Source of the DNA: an uncultured Clostridia bacterium
Lineage (GTDB): Bacteria; Bacillota; Clostridia; TANB77; CAG-508
Direction of reading: 5' to 3'
Length of the DNA: 23,174 nucleotides
Assembly: GCA_947589135.1 (NCBI GenBank)
Contig: CANPZT010000011.1
Span: forward strand, 1 to 23,174
Below, piece by piece: positions 15,605 through 22,959 of the stretch. The number at the start of each line of letters is the position of its first letter. The stretch's first letter is position 1. The translations under genes were made by a program, and so were the position numbers. The notes under the pieces are model-generated. The model was not told the origin of the DNA. It did not search any database and worked only from the letters and a program-made list of their open reading frames with translations.

Positions 15605-16360
15605 ATGAAAGCTTTAATAACTGGTGCATCTTCAGGCATAGGAAGAGATATAGCGAGAACTTTAAGTAAAAAAGGCTATGATTTAGTATTAGTTGCAAGA
15701 GATAACAAAAAATTAGAAGAAGTAAAAAAAGAATTAGAAAAAAATCAAGTAAATGTTGAAATAATTATAAAGGACTTATCAATAGAAGAAAATTGCATAG
15801 ATATCCACAAAAAAGTAAAAAATGTGGATATCTTGGTTAATAATGCTGGATTTGGAGATTGTGGAGATTTTACAAAGACAAGTTTAGAAAAAGAAATAAA
15901 AATGATAGAAACAAATATAATAGCATATCATATTTTAACAAAATTATATTTAATTGATATGAAAGAAAAAGGAAGCGGAAAGATACTAAATGTTGCATCA
16001 ATTGCAGGATTTATGCCAGGACCTTTAATGGCTACTTATTATGCAACAAAAGCATATATTGTTAGATTATCAGAGGGAATTAGAGAAGAATTGAAAAAGG
16101 AAAAATCTAATGTGCAAATTAGCATTTTATGCCCAGGGCCTGTAAGTACAAATTTTAATAAAGTAGCAAATGTAAAATTTCATATGAGAGAAGCCAATAG
16201 CCAAAAAGTAGCAGACTATGCAATAAAAAATATGGAAAAAGGAAAATTTTATATTGTTCCAGGGCTTGATGTAAAGTTAGCCAAGTTAGGAGCCAAATTA
16301 GCTCCTTCTCCTTTAATTAGTAAAATTACTTATATGGTTCAGAAAAGAAAAATTGGTTAA
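15605..16360 (+). CDS. Short-chain dehydrogenase/reductase (SDR)
   Basis: The 251-residue classical SDR has the cofactor motif TGASSGIG (6-13), NNAG (79-82), the catalytic Ser132 in ILNVASIAG, and Tyr145-x-x-x-Lys149 in MATYYATKAY. After the active site, LCPGPVSTNF is typical of the family. ARD at 31-33 after the second strand suggests NADP(H) preference. The substrate cannot be deduced; relatives are often annotated as DltE-like or general oxidoreductases. The start is set by AAGGGTGA 3 nt upstream. The 67-nt spacer before it holds an imperfect TGGCAAAG-type repeat (15550-15582) and no terminator, so read-through from the deacetylase gene is likely. Confidence 0.9.
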   Translation: MKALITGASSGIGRDIARTLSKKGYDLVLVARDNKKLEEVKKELEKNQVNVEIIIKDLSIEENCIDIHKKVKNVDILVNNAGFGDCGDFTKTSLEKEIKMIETNIIAYHILTKLYLIDMKEKGSGKILNVASIAGFMPGPLMATYYATKAYIVRLSEGIREELKKEKSNVQISILCPGPVSTNFNKVANVKFHMREANSQKVADYAIKNMEKGKFYIVPGLDVKLAKLGAKLAPSPLISKITYMVQKRKIG

Positions 16361-16418
16361 AACCACAAGCGACAACGACTTAGAACATTAAAAATATATA
16401 AAGAAAAGAGGAATTTAT

Positions 16419-16889
16419 ATGGTAGTAAGAGAAGCACAAGATAGAGATGTAGATGAAATAATCGATATTTATATGCAAATAAATAAACTACATGAGAACA
16501 ATAGACCAGATGTATTTAAAATTAAAGACATACAGAAAAATAGAAATGAAATTTTAGAAATATTAGAAGATGAAAAATTTAATGTTTATGTTGCTACTGA
16601 TGAAAAAGAAATAATTTATGGAATAATTATCATAAAGATAAAACATGTGAAAGAGCATAGAAACTTAAATGATTCGAAAGTCTTATGGGTTGAAGATATT
16701 GGAGTAAAAGAAGAATATAGAAGAAAAGGTGTAGGAAAAATTCTAATAGATAAGGCAAAAGAAATTGCAAAATATGAAAATTGTTCTAGAATAGAATTAA
16801 ATTGTTGGGAATTTAATAAAAATGCAATTGAATTTTATAATAAAATTGGAATGAATACTCAAAGAAGAATTATGGAAATAGTCTTATAA
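16419..16889 (+). CDS. GNAT family N-acetyltransferase
   Basis: The 156-residue single-domain GNAT protein transfers an acetyl group from acetyl-CoA to an amine. The acetyl-CoA pyrophosphate loop is visible as YRRKGVGKILI (100-110, R/Q-x-x-G-x-G/A), preceded by VEDIGVKEEY, the beta-4 strand. The C-terminal CWEFNKNAIEFYNKIGM is the usual motif B of the fold. The substrate is unknown. Start ATG at 16419 follows AAGAGGA. It lies in the same direction and close to the SDR and dinB genes. Confidence 0.9.
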   Translation: MVVREAQDRDVDEIIDIYMQINKLHENNRPDVFKIKDIQKNRNEILEILEDEKFNVYVATDEKEIIYGIIIIKIKHVKEHRNLNDSKVLWVEDIGVKEEYRRKGVGKILIDKAKEIAKYENCSRIELNCWEFNKNAIEFYNKIGMNTQRRIMEIVL

Positions 16890-16996
16890 TAGATAATGAA
16901 ATATAATATTTGAAACATAAATTATAATTCTAATTTGAGTTTAAAACAGATGGAATATAGGAATAGAAGGAATATAGACATAGTAGGAGTGGTATT

Positions 16997-18214
16997 ATGG
17001 AAAAACAAATATTACACATAGACGTAAATAATGCCTTTTTAAGCTGGACTGCCGTAAACATGTTAGAAAAAGGCTCTGACATTGATATACGAGAAATTCC
17101 ATCAATTATAGGTGGAGATGAGACAAAAAGATCAGGTATTGTATTAGCAAAAAGTATGAAAGCAAAAGAGTTTGGTATAAAAACAGCAGATACAATTTAT
17201 GAAGCAAGAAGAAAATGTCCTAATATAAAAATATTTTCTTCTGATTTTAAAATATATAGAAAATATTCAGATATGTTATATCAACTATTATTACAATATA
17301 CAGATAAAATTGAAAGATTTAGTATAGATGAATGCTTTTTAGATATGACAGAATATTTGATGAAAGCTACTCTAATAGAAAAAGCAAATGAAATTAGTAA
17401 AAGAGTAAAGGAAGAATTAGGCTTTACTGTAAATATTGGTGTAGCGCACAATAAGTTATTAGCAAAAATGGCTTCTGATTTCACAAAACCAGATAAAGTA
17501 CATACTTTGTTTGAAGAAGAAATTAAAACTAAAATGTGGCCTTTACCTATATCAGATTTGTTTATGTTAGGAAAAAAGACAGTTCCAAAATTAAATAATA
17601 TGCAAATTAAAACAATAGGAGATTTAGCAACTTCAGACAAAAATTTATTAAATAAAAAATTTGGAAAACATGGAATACAAATGTGGGAGTATGCTAATGG
17701 AATTGACAATTCAGAAGTACAATATAAAAAAGAAAAGCCTAAAGGAGTGGGAAATTCTATCACACTATCGCAAAATATCACAGATATTGAAAAACTAGAA
17801 GAAATATTATTAGCTTTGACAGAGCAAGTTACATATAGATTAAGAAAATATGAGTTATTAGCAAACACAGTAAACGTTCAGTTAAGAACAAGTAACTTTC
17901 AAGATACATCACATCAAGGAAAATTAACAGTTGCTACATCTTCTACAAAGGAAATATATGCAAAGGCAAAACAATTATTAATACAGATGTATCATGAGTC
18001 AATGGAAATTAGATTAATAGGTGTAAGGGTTGACAATTTAATTGGTAAAGAAGAAACCCAATTATCATTATTTCAAGATAAAATAAACGAAAAACAAGAA
18101 AAATTAGATGATGTAGTTGACAAAATTAAGGAAAAATATGGTTATAATTCTATCACAAGAGCAGGAAAAATGGAACTTAATAATACTTTAAAATTGAAAG
18201 ATATAAAAGAATAA
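16997..18214 (+). CDS. dinB: Y-family DNA polymerase (DNA polymerase IV)
   Basis: The 405-residue protein is of normal Pol IV length. Metal-binding acids are present: D9 in LHIDVNNAF and D111-E112 in RFSIDECFLDMT. The fingers/palm segment KRSGIVLAKSMKAKEFGIKT is typical of the clostridial branch. Residues about 190-240 form helix-hairpin-helix thumb elements (LGKKTVPKLNNMQIKTIGDLA). QLSLF at 355-359 is a sliding-clamp-binding motif that lets the enzyme join the replication fork. It performs low-fidelity synthesis across damaged template. Start ATG follows TAGGAGTGG. No LexA/SOS box was spotted upstream, though the 107-nt spacer was only read by eye. A YgjP-like gene follows at 18 nt. Confidence 0.94.
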   Translation: MEKQILHIDVNNAFLSWTAVNMLEKGSDIDIREIPSIIGGDETKRSGIVLAKSMKAKEFGIKTADTIYEARRKCPNIKIFSSDFKIYRKYSDMLYQLLLQYTDKIERFSIDECFLDMTEYLMKATLIEKANEISKRVKEELGFTVNIGVAHNKLLAKMASDFTKPDKVHTLFEEEIKTKMWPLPISDLFMLGKKTVPKLNNMQIKTIGDLATSDKNLLNKKFGKHGIQMWEYANGIDNSEVQYKKEKPKGVGNSITLSQNITDIEKLEEILLALTEQVTYRLRKYELLANTVNVQLRTSNFQDTSHQGKLTVATSSTKEIYAKAKQLLIQMYHESMEIRLIGVRVDNLIGKEETQLSLFQDKINEKQEKLDDVVDKIKEKYGYNSITRAGKMELNNTLKLKDIKE

Positions 18215-18232
18215 AAACAAAGGAATATAAAA

Positions 18233-18763
18233 ATGTATGAAATAGAGTATAATGGAGAAAAAATACCTTATCAGATAATAAATTCAAAAATAAAAAATAT
18301 GTATATTCATATAAAAGATGGAAATGTAATTGTAAAAGTTCCAAATAAATTAAAAGAAAAATATGCAATAGATTTTGTTAATCAAAAAGCAAAATGGATT
18401 TATAAAAAAGTAAAAGAAGCGGAAAATCAAAAGAAAGAAAAAATTACAATAGAACCTCAAGACATACATAGATTAGAAACAATTGTATCACAAAGTGTGT
18501 ATGAGTATTCAAATAAACTAGGGATAAATCCAAATAAAGTAAAATTGAAAGATATTAAATATGCATGGGGAAGCTGTTCATCTAAGAAAAATATCTCAAT
18601 TAATCTACAATTAGCTAAAAAGGATGAAATGGAAATTAGATATGTTGTTTTACATGAAATGTGCCATTTAAAGTATATGAACCATTCTGAAGATTTTTGG
18701 AATTTAGTAGAAAGGTACATGCCTAATTACAAAATTTATAGAAAAAGATTAAAACAAGGATAA
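18233..18763 (+). CDS. YgjP-like zinc metallopeptidase domain protein (DUF45)
   Basis: The 176-residue protein belongs to the YgjP/DUF45 family. Visible: an N-terminal beta region (KNMYIHIKDGNVIVKVP), the family signature WGSCSSKKNISIN (112-124), and the zinc site HEMCH (141-145, HExxH) followed by H151 in NHSEDFW, the likely third ligand with E142 as catalytic base. Members resemble SprT-type proteases. A function in protein turnover or repair is assumed and not proven. It is 18 nt from dinB with AAAGGAA upstream, so both are probably made from one mRNA. That gives a weak hint of a shared DNA-damage role, as SprT relatives cut DNA-protein crosslinks. Confidence 0.88.
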   Translation: MYEIEYNGEKIPYQIINSKIKNMYIHIKDGNVIVKVPNKLKEKYAIDFVNQKAKWIYKKVKEAENQKKEKITIEPQDIHRLETIVSQSVYEYSNKLGINPNKVKLKDIKYAWGSCSSKKNISINLQLAKKDEMEIRYVVLHEMCHLKYMNHSEDFWNLVERYMPNYKIYRKRLKQG

Positions 18764-18929
18764 AATACAAAGCTAAAAATAATAAATTATTTTAAAAGAA
18801 ATGTTATAATTTATAGAAATTTATTCAAGATATAACACGTAAAATATCAAAATAAGAAATATTATAGTATAAAATGGCAAAAAATGTAAAAAGATAAATA
18901 ATTATAGCAAAAATTGCGATGAAAAATTC

Positions 18930-18958
18930 TTGCAAACCCTCCATAATAGTTGTATTAT
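18930..18958 (+). promoter_or_regulatory. Sigma-A promoter of the DUF6514-like gene
   Basis: TTGCAA (18930-18935), 17 nt, TATTAT (18953-18958), followed 35 nt later by a GTG start with GGAGG. The gene-free stretch before it (18764-18929) shows nothing else I can support. Confidence 0.65.
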
Positions 18959-18992
18959 AGAACAGTGCCAAACGAAAGAGGAGGAGATAAAA

Positions 18993-19319
18993 GTGAAAAC
19001 ATTTTTCGGAAGTGTATTTATGAATAAGCAAGAATTAGAAGAAGCAAACATTCATTATCCGATAAAAGTAGAATATTATAAAATAATTAATGAAGATGAA
19101 TTAAATTTAAAAAGAGGAACAAAATTTGGAATACAAGTAATTAAAACAGAATATAAAGAGAACAATGAGATAAAAGTAGAAGAAAAAACAATTAAATATT
19201 TATCAAATGATGAGCAAAAAGTAAATGAGATATTAGGAACTTTAAAGAACAATGAAGTAACTCCAATATCCTTACAAGACATTATAGTGGACTTTTCAAG
19301 AGAAATACTATTTTTATAA
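18993..19319 (+). CDS. DUF6514-like small protein, unknown function
   Basis: The 108-residue protein starts at GTG 18993, fixed by GAGGAGGAG upstream. The longer frame back to 18930 begins inside the promoter and is discarded. It is soluble, with no signal or membrane segment. Alternating beta strands can be read in MKTFFGSVFMNKQ, VEYYKIINEDEL, FGIQVIKTEYK and VEEKTIKYLS, and a C-terminal helix ends TPISLQDIIVDFSREILFL. The S-L-x-D-I-I-x-D ending and overall size resemble the DUF6514 family of Firmicutes as I recall it, whose role is unknown. It stands between its own promoter and the topA promoter. Confidence 0.72.
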   Translation: MKTFFGSVFMNKQELEEANIHYPIKVEYYKIINEDELNLKRGTKFGIQVIKTEYKENNEIKVEEKTIKYLSNDEQKVNEILGTLKNNEVTPISLQDIIVDFSREILFL

Positions 19320-19353
19320 GTAAAACAAATAAAAATTAAATTTTGTAAAAAGC

Positions 19354-19382
19354 TTGCAAATTAAAATATTTTAGTCTAAAAT
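19354..19382 (+). promoter_or_regulatory. Candidate sigma-A promoter of topA
   Basis: TTGCAA (19354-19359), 17 nt, TAAAAT (19377-19382), 50 nt before the topA start. The -35 box is imperfect and AT-rich spacers give chance hits, so confidence is moderate. Confidence 0.5.
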
Positions 19383-19432
19383 ACTAACTGTATAAAATAA
19401 TTATTGTATAAAGTACTATTAAGGAGGAATAC

Positions 19433-21523
19433 ATGGCTGATAAATTAATTATAGTAGAATCACCTGCAAAAGCAAATACAATTAAAAAGTTTTTAGGAGG
19501 AAATACAAAGGTAGTAGCTTCTATGGGACACATAAGAGATTTGCCAAAATCAAAATTAGGAGTTAATGTAGAACATGATTTTGAACCTGAATACATCAAC
19601 ATTAGAGGAAAAGGTGATTTAATAAAGTCTTTAAAAAAAGAGGCTAAGCAAGCTAAAAAAGTTTATATTGCAACTGACCCTGATCGTGAAGGAGAAGCAA
19701 TTGCATGGCATCTAGCTACTATATTAGAAGAAGAAAAACAAAAAATAACCAGAGTTACCTTCAACGAAATTACAAAAGGAGCAGTACAAAAAGCAATAAA
19801 AGAACCAAGAGATATAGATATTAATTTAGTAGATGCACAGCAAGCAAGAAGAGTATTAGATAGAATAGTTGGTTATAAAATAAGCCCAGTATTATGGAAA
19901 AAAGTAAGAAGAGGTTTATCTGCTGGACGAGTTCAATCAGTCGCAGTTAAGTTAATTGTAGAAAGAGAAGAAGAAATAGAAAAATTTATTCCTGAAGAAT
20001 ATTGGAATATTTATGCTAATCTTGAAGATGAAAATAGTAAAAAGCAATTTGAAGCAAAATTTTATGGAATAGAAGGAAAAAAACAAGAAATTCACTCACA
20101 AGAAGAAGTTGACAATATATTAAAGATAATAAAAAAAGCAAAATATATCGTTGATGAAATCAAAAAAAGTGAGAAAAAAAGAAATCCTGCACCACCATTT
20201 ACAACAAGTACAATGCAACAAGAAGCTTCTAGAAAATTAGGATTTACCCTAAAGAAAACTATGTCAATTGCACAAGGATTATATGAAGGAGTTAATATAT
20301 CAGGTAGAGGAAGAATAGGACTAATTACATATATGAGAACAGATTCTACAAGACTTTCAGAAGAAGCAAGAAATGCAGCTAAAAAATATATCACAGAAAC
20401 ATATGGTGAAAATTACTATGAAAATAGATTTTATAAAGCAAAAAAAGATTCTCAAGACGCACACGAAGCTATTAGACCTACTTATATAGAACTAGAGCCA
20501 GATAGTATTAAAGATTCTCTAACAAAAGATCAATATAAATTATATAAACTAATTTATAATAGATTTATGGCAAGTCAAATGGCGGCAGCAGTTTATGATA
20601 CAATGTCTGTAACAATAAATGCAGATAAATACACATTTAAAGCAAATGGTCAAGCAATTAAATTTAAAGGATTCATGACTTTATATGTAGAAGGAACAGA
20701 TGAAAAAATAGAAGAACAAGAAGGAATGTTGCCAGAACTAAAAGAAAATCAAGAATTAAAATTAGACAAATTAAATCCAAAGCAAAGTTTTACAGAGCCA
20801 CCACCAAGATATACAGAAGCAAGTTTAGTAAAGGCATTAGAAGAAAAAGGAATAGGAAGACCAAGTACATATTCTCCAACAATCACAACAATTTTAGAAA
20901 GAAGATATATAGAAAAAGAACAAAAGCAGCTAATACCAACAGAATTAGGAAAGATAGTAAATAAATTATTAATAGAAAATTTTACAGATGTCATAAATGT
21001 AGAATTTACTGCAAATATAGAAGATGAATTTGATGAAATTGCAGAAGGAAAAGAACAATGGAAAAAAATGATAAGAGAATTTTATGGACCATTCCAAAAA
21101 GAAGTAGAAAAGGTAGAAAAAGAATTAGAGCATGTTGAATTAGTTGATGAAGTATCAGATATACCATGTGAGAAATGTGGTAGAATGATGGTATACAAAT
21201 ATGGTAGATATGGAAAATTCTTAGCTTGCCCTGGATATCCAGAATGTAAAAATGCAAAACCTATTGTAGAAACGATAGAAGAGCCATGCCCAAAATGTGG
21301 TGGAACAATTCAAGTTAGAAAAACAAAGAAAAAAAGAAAATACTACATTTGTGAAAATAATCCTAATTCTTGTGATTATATTTCTTGGAATAAACCCAAA
21401 AAAGGTGAAAAAATTGAAAATGCAGATATAGCTGAAGAAATAAAAAAAGAAAATAAATCTAAAACAAAAACTAAAACAAAAGCAAAGGCAAAAACTAAAA
21501 CAAGAAAAAACACTAGAAAATAA
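19433..21523 (+). CDS. topA: DNA topoisomerase I
   Basis: The 696-residue type IA topoisomerase relaxes negative supercoils by cutting one strand through a tyrosine link. The Toprim domain holds E9 in IVESPAKANTIKKF and D82-x-D84-x-E86 in TDPDREGEAIAWH. The active-site Tyr300 is in LITYMRTDSTRLS. The segment YTEASLVKALEEKGIGRPST is typical. Two four-cysteine zinc fingers follow (about 579-606, CEKCGRMM...CPGYPEC; about 619-646, CPKCGG...CENNPNSC), and the protein ends in a Lys/Thr-rich tail (about 670-696) likely to bind DNA non-specifically. Length fits Firmicute TopA. AAGGAGG sets the start. topA is often found near dprA in Firmicutes; here they are separated by about 9 kb. Confidence 0.96.
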   Translation: MADKLIIVESPAKANTIKKFLGGNTKVVASMGHIRDLPKSKLGVNVEHDFEPEYINIRGKGDLIKSLKKEAKQAKKVYIATDPDREGEAIAWHLATILEEEKQKITRVTFNEITKGAVQKAIKEPRDIDINLVDAQQARRVLDRIVGYKISPVLWKKVRRGLSAGRVQSVAVKLIVEREEEIEKFIPEEYWNIYANLEDENSKKQFEAKFYGIEGKKQEIHSQEEVDNILKIIKKAKYIVDEIKKSEKKRNPAPPFTTSTMQQEASRKLGFTLKKTMSIAQGLYEGVNISGRGRIGLITYMRTDSTRLSEEARNAAKKYITETYGENYYENRFYKAKKDSQDAHEAIRPTYIELEPDSIKDSLTKDQYKLYKLIYNRFMASQMAAAVYDTMSVTINADKYTFKANGQAIKFKGFMTLYVEGTDEKIEEQEGMLPELKENQELKLDKLNPKQSFTEPPPRYTEASLVKALEEKGIGRPSTYSPTITTILERRYIEKEQKQLIPTELGKIVNKLLIENFTDVINVEFTANIEDEFDEIAEGKEQWKKMIREFYGPFQKEVEKVEKELEHVELVDEVSDIPCEKCGRMMVYKYGRYGKFLACPGYPECKNAKPIVETIEEPCPKCGGTIQVRKTKKKRKYYICENNPNSCDYISWNKPKKGEKIENADIAEEIKKENKSKTKTKTKAKAKTKTRKNTRK

Positions 21524-21562
21524 AAAGATAAAAATAAAACTTAAAGCAATATTTTTACTAAG

Positions 21563-21589
21563 ACTAAAACAAGAAAAACACTAGAAAAT
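21563..21589 (+). repeat. Second copy of the topA 3' tail
   Basis: The last 28 nt of the topA tail (21494-21521, ACTAAAACAAGAAAAAACAC...) recur here with one A fewer, 41 nt after the first copy ends. The short direct duplication may mark a past slip or an older 3' end of the gene. Confidence 0.75.
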
Positions 21590-21604
21590 GAGATAAGAAA
21601 GAAT

Positions 21605-21643
21605 AAAAATGCGCTATATTACTTGACAATATAACGCATTTTT
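21605..21643 (+). terminator. Rho-independent terminator of topA
   Basis: A 16-bp stem with one mismatch (21605-21620 AAAAATGCGCTATATT with 21628-21643) closes a 7-nt loop and ends in five T. The following 110 nt up to tRNA-Gly shows no feature I can support. Confidence 0.85.
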
Positions 21644-21754
21644 GGTATTATTTTAATGCTCAAGCATATAATTTAAATATAAGTATGTGTTGATGGCAAA
21701 AATGATAGTATAACATATAAATATATATATACTTATTTTTAGATTTTGTATTTT

Positions 21755-21828
21755 GCAGGTATAGTTTAGTGGTAAAATAAATCCTTGCCAAGGATTAGTC
21801 ACGAGTTCGACTCTCGTTATCTGCTCCA
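21755..21828 (+). tRNA. tRNA-Gly (anticodon GCC)
   Basis: A 74-nt cloverleaf with CCA encoded: acceptor GCAGGTA pairs with TATCTGC (one G-U), the D arm is AGTTTAGTGGTAAAAT, the anticodon loop CTTGCCAAG carries GCC, and the T arm has GAGTTCGACTC. The discriminator base is T, usual for Gly. Confidence 0.95.
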
Positions 21829-21874
21829 TTTAATATATTCAATAATATGAATTTATACTAATTTAATTTTATAT

Positions 21875-21949
21875 GGCGACATAGCCAAGAGGCTAAGGCA
21901 CGAGTCTGCAAAACTCTGATCCCCGGTTCGAATCCGGGTGTCGCCTCCA
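21875..21949 (+). tRNA. tRNA-Cys (anticodon GCA)
   Basis: A 75-nt cloverleaf with CCA encoded: acceptor GGCGACA pairs with TGTCGCC, the anticodon loop in GAGTCTGCAAAACTC carries GCA, and the T arm is CCCGGTTCGAATCCGGG. Its last 18 nt plus two downstream bases are repeated 759 bp further on, marking it as an integration target. Confidence 0.96.
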
Positions 21950-21951
21950 AA
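21932..21951 (+). repeat. att-like core, left copy (3' end of tRNA-Cys)
   Basis: ATCCGGGTGTCGCCTCCAAA, identical to 22691-22710 over 20 bp. Such duplicated tRNA 3' ends are the classic mark of tyrosine-integrase insertion. The tRNA is left intact on this side. Confidence 0.75.
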
Positions 21952-21956
21952 GAAAA

Positions 21957-21999
21957 AGTCGTAAAAACGTTGATATGTAAATGCTTTTACGATTTTTTT
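21957..21999 (+). terminator. Terminator after tRNA-Cys
   Basis: A 10-bp stem (21957-21966 AGTCGTAAAA with 21985-21994, one G-U pair) ends in seven T. Confidence 0.75.
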
Positions 22000-22071
22000 A
22001 TAGTTTTTGATTAAAAGTAAAAATTCAGTGTTTTCAGTACTTTCAGAAGTTAGAAAATTAATTATTCAATT

Positions 22072-22096
22072 TATATGTGACAAAAATGTGACAAAA
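22072..22096 (+). repeat. Left TGTGACA double repeat, candidate integrase arm sites
   Basis: Two TGTGACA units 10 bp apart are embedded in a 25-bp sequence identical to 22611-22635. A third, weaker TGTAACA follows near 22120. One helical turn between units suits protein binding on one DNA face. Confidence 0.6.
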
Positions 22097-22139
22097 AGAT
22101 TAATCATTATGTATAAAAATGTAACAAAATAAATTTTAT

Positions 22140-22172
22140 AGTAACTATTCAGAGGTAAGAATAGTTACTTTT
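22140..22172 (+). terminator. Terminator-like hairpin inside the tRNA-Cys element
   Basis: A perfect 11-bp stem (AGTAACTATTC at 22140-22150, complement at 22159-22169) with an 8-nt loop ends in four T. No gene upstream of it remains, so it may have belonged to a deleted one. Confidence 0.6.
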
Positions 22173-22197
22173 AAAAATAAAATTTCGTAATGTTCGC

Positions 22198-22226
22198 TTG
22201 AAATATGTAAAAAGATGATGTATAGT
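22198..22226 (+). promoter_or_regulatory. Promoter of the putative toxin mRNA
   Basis: TTGAAA (22198-22203), 17 nt, TATAGT (22221-22226). The start near 22233 would give an 80-nt leader before the toxin ORF, containing the hairpin CTCAAC-TTAT-GTTGAG (22278-22293) just before the ribosome binding site. Confidence 0.65.
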
Positions 22227-22313
22227 AGTTATTATAGAAAATGAGGTAAAAGCAGATGTGAGTGTTGCCTTTGATTCCTCAACTTATGTTGAGAGATTGG
22301 AGGTGGTGTTTAT

Positions 22314-22421
22314 ATGTTAGATTTTTTAATGTTCTTAATAATAGGATTTATGATTTCTATAACTATAAACGTTGCCTTATTAAGTGTTATATACATAATA
22401 CTAATAAATAAGCAACAATAA
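22314..22421 (+). CDS. Putative type I toxin, 35-aa hydrophobic peptide
   Basis: ATG at 22314 is preceded by GGAGGTGG (22299-22306), a strong ribosome binding site. The product is essentially one membrane helix: MLDFLMFLIIGFMISITINV, then ALLSVIYIILINKQQ, with a polar charged end (NKQQ). Size, single helix, long structured leader, own promoter, and a convergent antisense promoter beyond a shared terminator all match type I toxins such as those of Bacillus and Clostridioides prophages. Such peptides damage the cell membrane when made in excess. I do not recognise an exact family. The alternative reading is a small membrane protein or holin-like peptide without an antitoxin. Confidence 0.65.
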   Translation: MLDFLMFLIIGFMISITINVALLSVIYIILINKQQ

Positions 22422-22508
22422 AATTACACCACATACGCTTTCACGGAGCTTTGTGGTGTATATCTAAATATTTTTAGGTAACACACATTATCTGTGTTCT
22501 CATTTTCT
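22420..22508 (-). ncRNA. Putative antisense antitoxin RNA
   Basis: It would be transcribed leftwards from the perfect minus-strand promoter at 22515-22543, starting near 22508 and ending at the shared hairpin 22425-22460, about 90 nt in all. It carries one further hairpin (AACACA/TGTGTT, 22480-22498). It is fully complementary to the 3' end of the toxin mRNA, as in convergent type I systems. Ends are estimated. Confidence 0.55.
22425..22475. terminator. Shared bidirectional terminator of toxin mRNA and antisense RNA
   Basis: A 9-bp stem TACACCACA (22425-22433) with TGTGGTGTA (22452-22460), loop with internal GCT/AGC pairing, lies right after the toxin stop codon. A T-rich run follows on the plus strand (22471-22475) and ATTTTATT on the minus strand. 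Confidence 0.7.
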
Positions 22509-22514
22509 ATCTAT

Positions 22515-22543
22515 ATTATACACAGATTTTAAGAATTTGTCAA
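22515..22543 (-). promoter_or_regulatory. Perfect sigma-A promoter of the antisense RNA
   Basis: On the minus strand TTGACA (22538-22543), 17 nt, TATAAT (22515-22520): full consensus, stronger than the toxin promoter, as expected for an antitoxin that must be in excess. Confidence 0.8.
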
Positions 22544-22610
22544 ACGTAATTTTGAAAGAATATTTTATAACGTGTTATACAAAATTACACAATGTTATAT
22601 AAAACTAAGT

Positions 22611-22635
22611 TATATGTGACAAAAATGTGACAAAA
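22611..22635 (+). repeat. Right TGTGACA double repeat, candidate integrase arm sites
   Basis: Identical over 25 bp and in the same direction as 22072-22096. It lies 55 bp inside the right att-like core. Confidence 0.6.
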
Positions 22636-22690
22636 TAAAATTACAAATATTATAAAATTTACTATTCAAGCATATTACAGAGGCTAGTCT

Positions 22691-22710
22691 ATCCGGGTGT
22701 CGCCTCCAAA
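22691..22710 (+). repeat. att-like core, right copy (displaced tRNA-Cys 3' end)
   Basis: Repeats ATCCGGGTGTCGCCTCCAAA of tRNA-Cys. The bases just 5' (GGCTAGTCT) do not continue the tRNA, so this is a fragment and not a gene. Confidence 0.75.
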
Positions 22711-22714
22711 CGAC

Positions 22715-22760
22715 AAAAAATGACAAATTTCTAACATTAAGTTAAAATTTTGTCATTTTT
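22715..22760 (+). terminator. Terminator beyond the right att core, probably the original one of tRNA-Cys
   Basis: AAAAAATGACAAATTT (22715-22730) pairs with 22744-22760 and leads into a T-rich run. It has the position expected of the tRNA's own terminator before insertion of the element. The stretch 22761-22959 shows only a weak hairpin (ATTGAA/TTCAAT, 22905-22922) followed by five T. Confidence 0.65.
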
Positions 22761-22959
22761 CTATTTTTTAGAGCTGTGTGCGTTTTACATTAAAACTCAC
22801 CTTTTGTTTTTCATTGAAATTTATTGTAATTGTTTGTATTTCTATACAACCTTTCAGTAGTTATATTAAATTTACATTAAAAAATTGCTTTTATTACATT
22901 AAAGATTGAAAAAACATTCAATTTTTAGGTTTACTCATTTGACTTATACATATTATAAT

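Larger units (their letters stand above)
21932..22710. mobile_element. Tiny tRNA-Cys-bounded integrative element or remnant (759 bp unit)
   Basis: It is bounded by the two 20-bp copies of the tRNA-Cys 3' end. In order: att core, terminator (21957-21999), TGTGACA repeats (22072-22096), a terminator-like hairpin (22140-22172), a type I toxin-antitoxin module (22198-22543), TGTGACA repeats again (22611-22635), and the second att core followed outside by another terminator. There is no integrase, relaxase or capsid gene. It is best read as the collapsed remains of a larger island, or as a satellite mobilised in trans. Confidence 0.6.

Noticed and set aside
18930..18992. Longer N-terminus for the DUF6514-like protein
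   Set aside because: It starts inside the -35 box; GTG 18993 has a strong ribosome binding site.
22072..22635. A CRISPR array suggested by repeated units near the toxin-antitoxin
   Set aside because: Only two copies of the 25-bp repeat, 539 bp apart, with no regular spacers or cas genes.
22691..22710. A second tRNA-Cys gene
   Set aside because: Only the 3' 18 nt of the tRNA are present; the bases upstream do not continue the cloverleaf.
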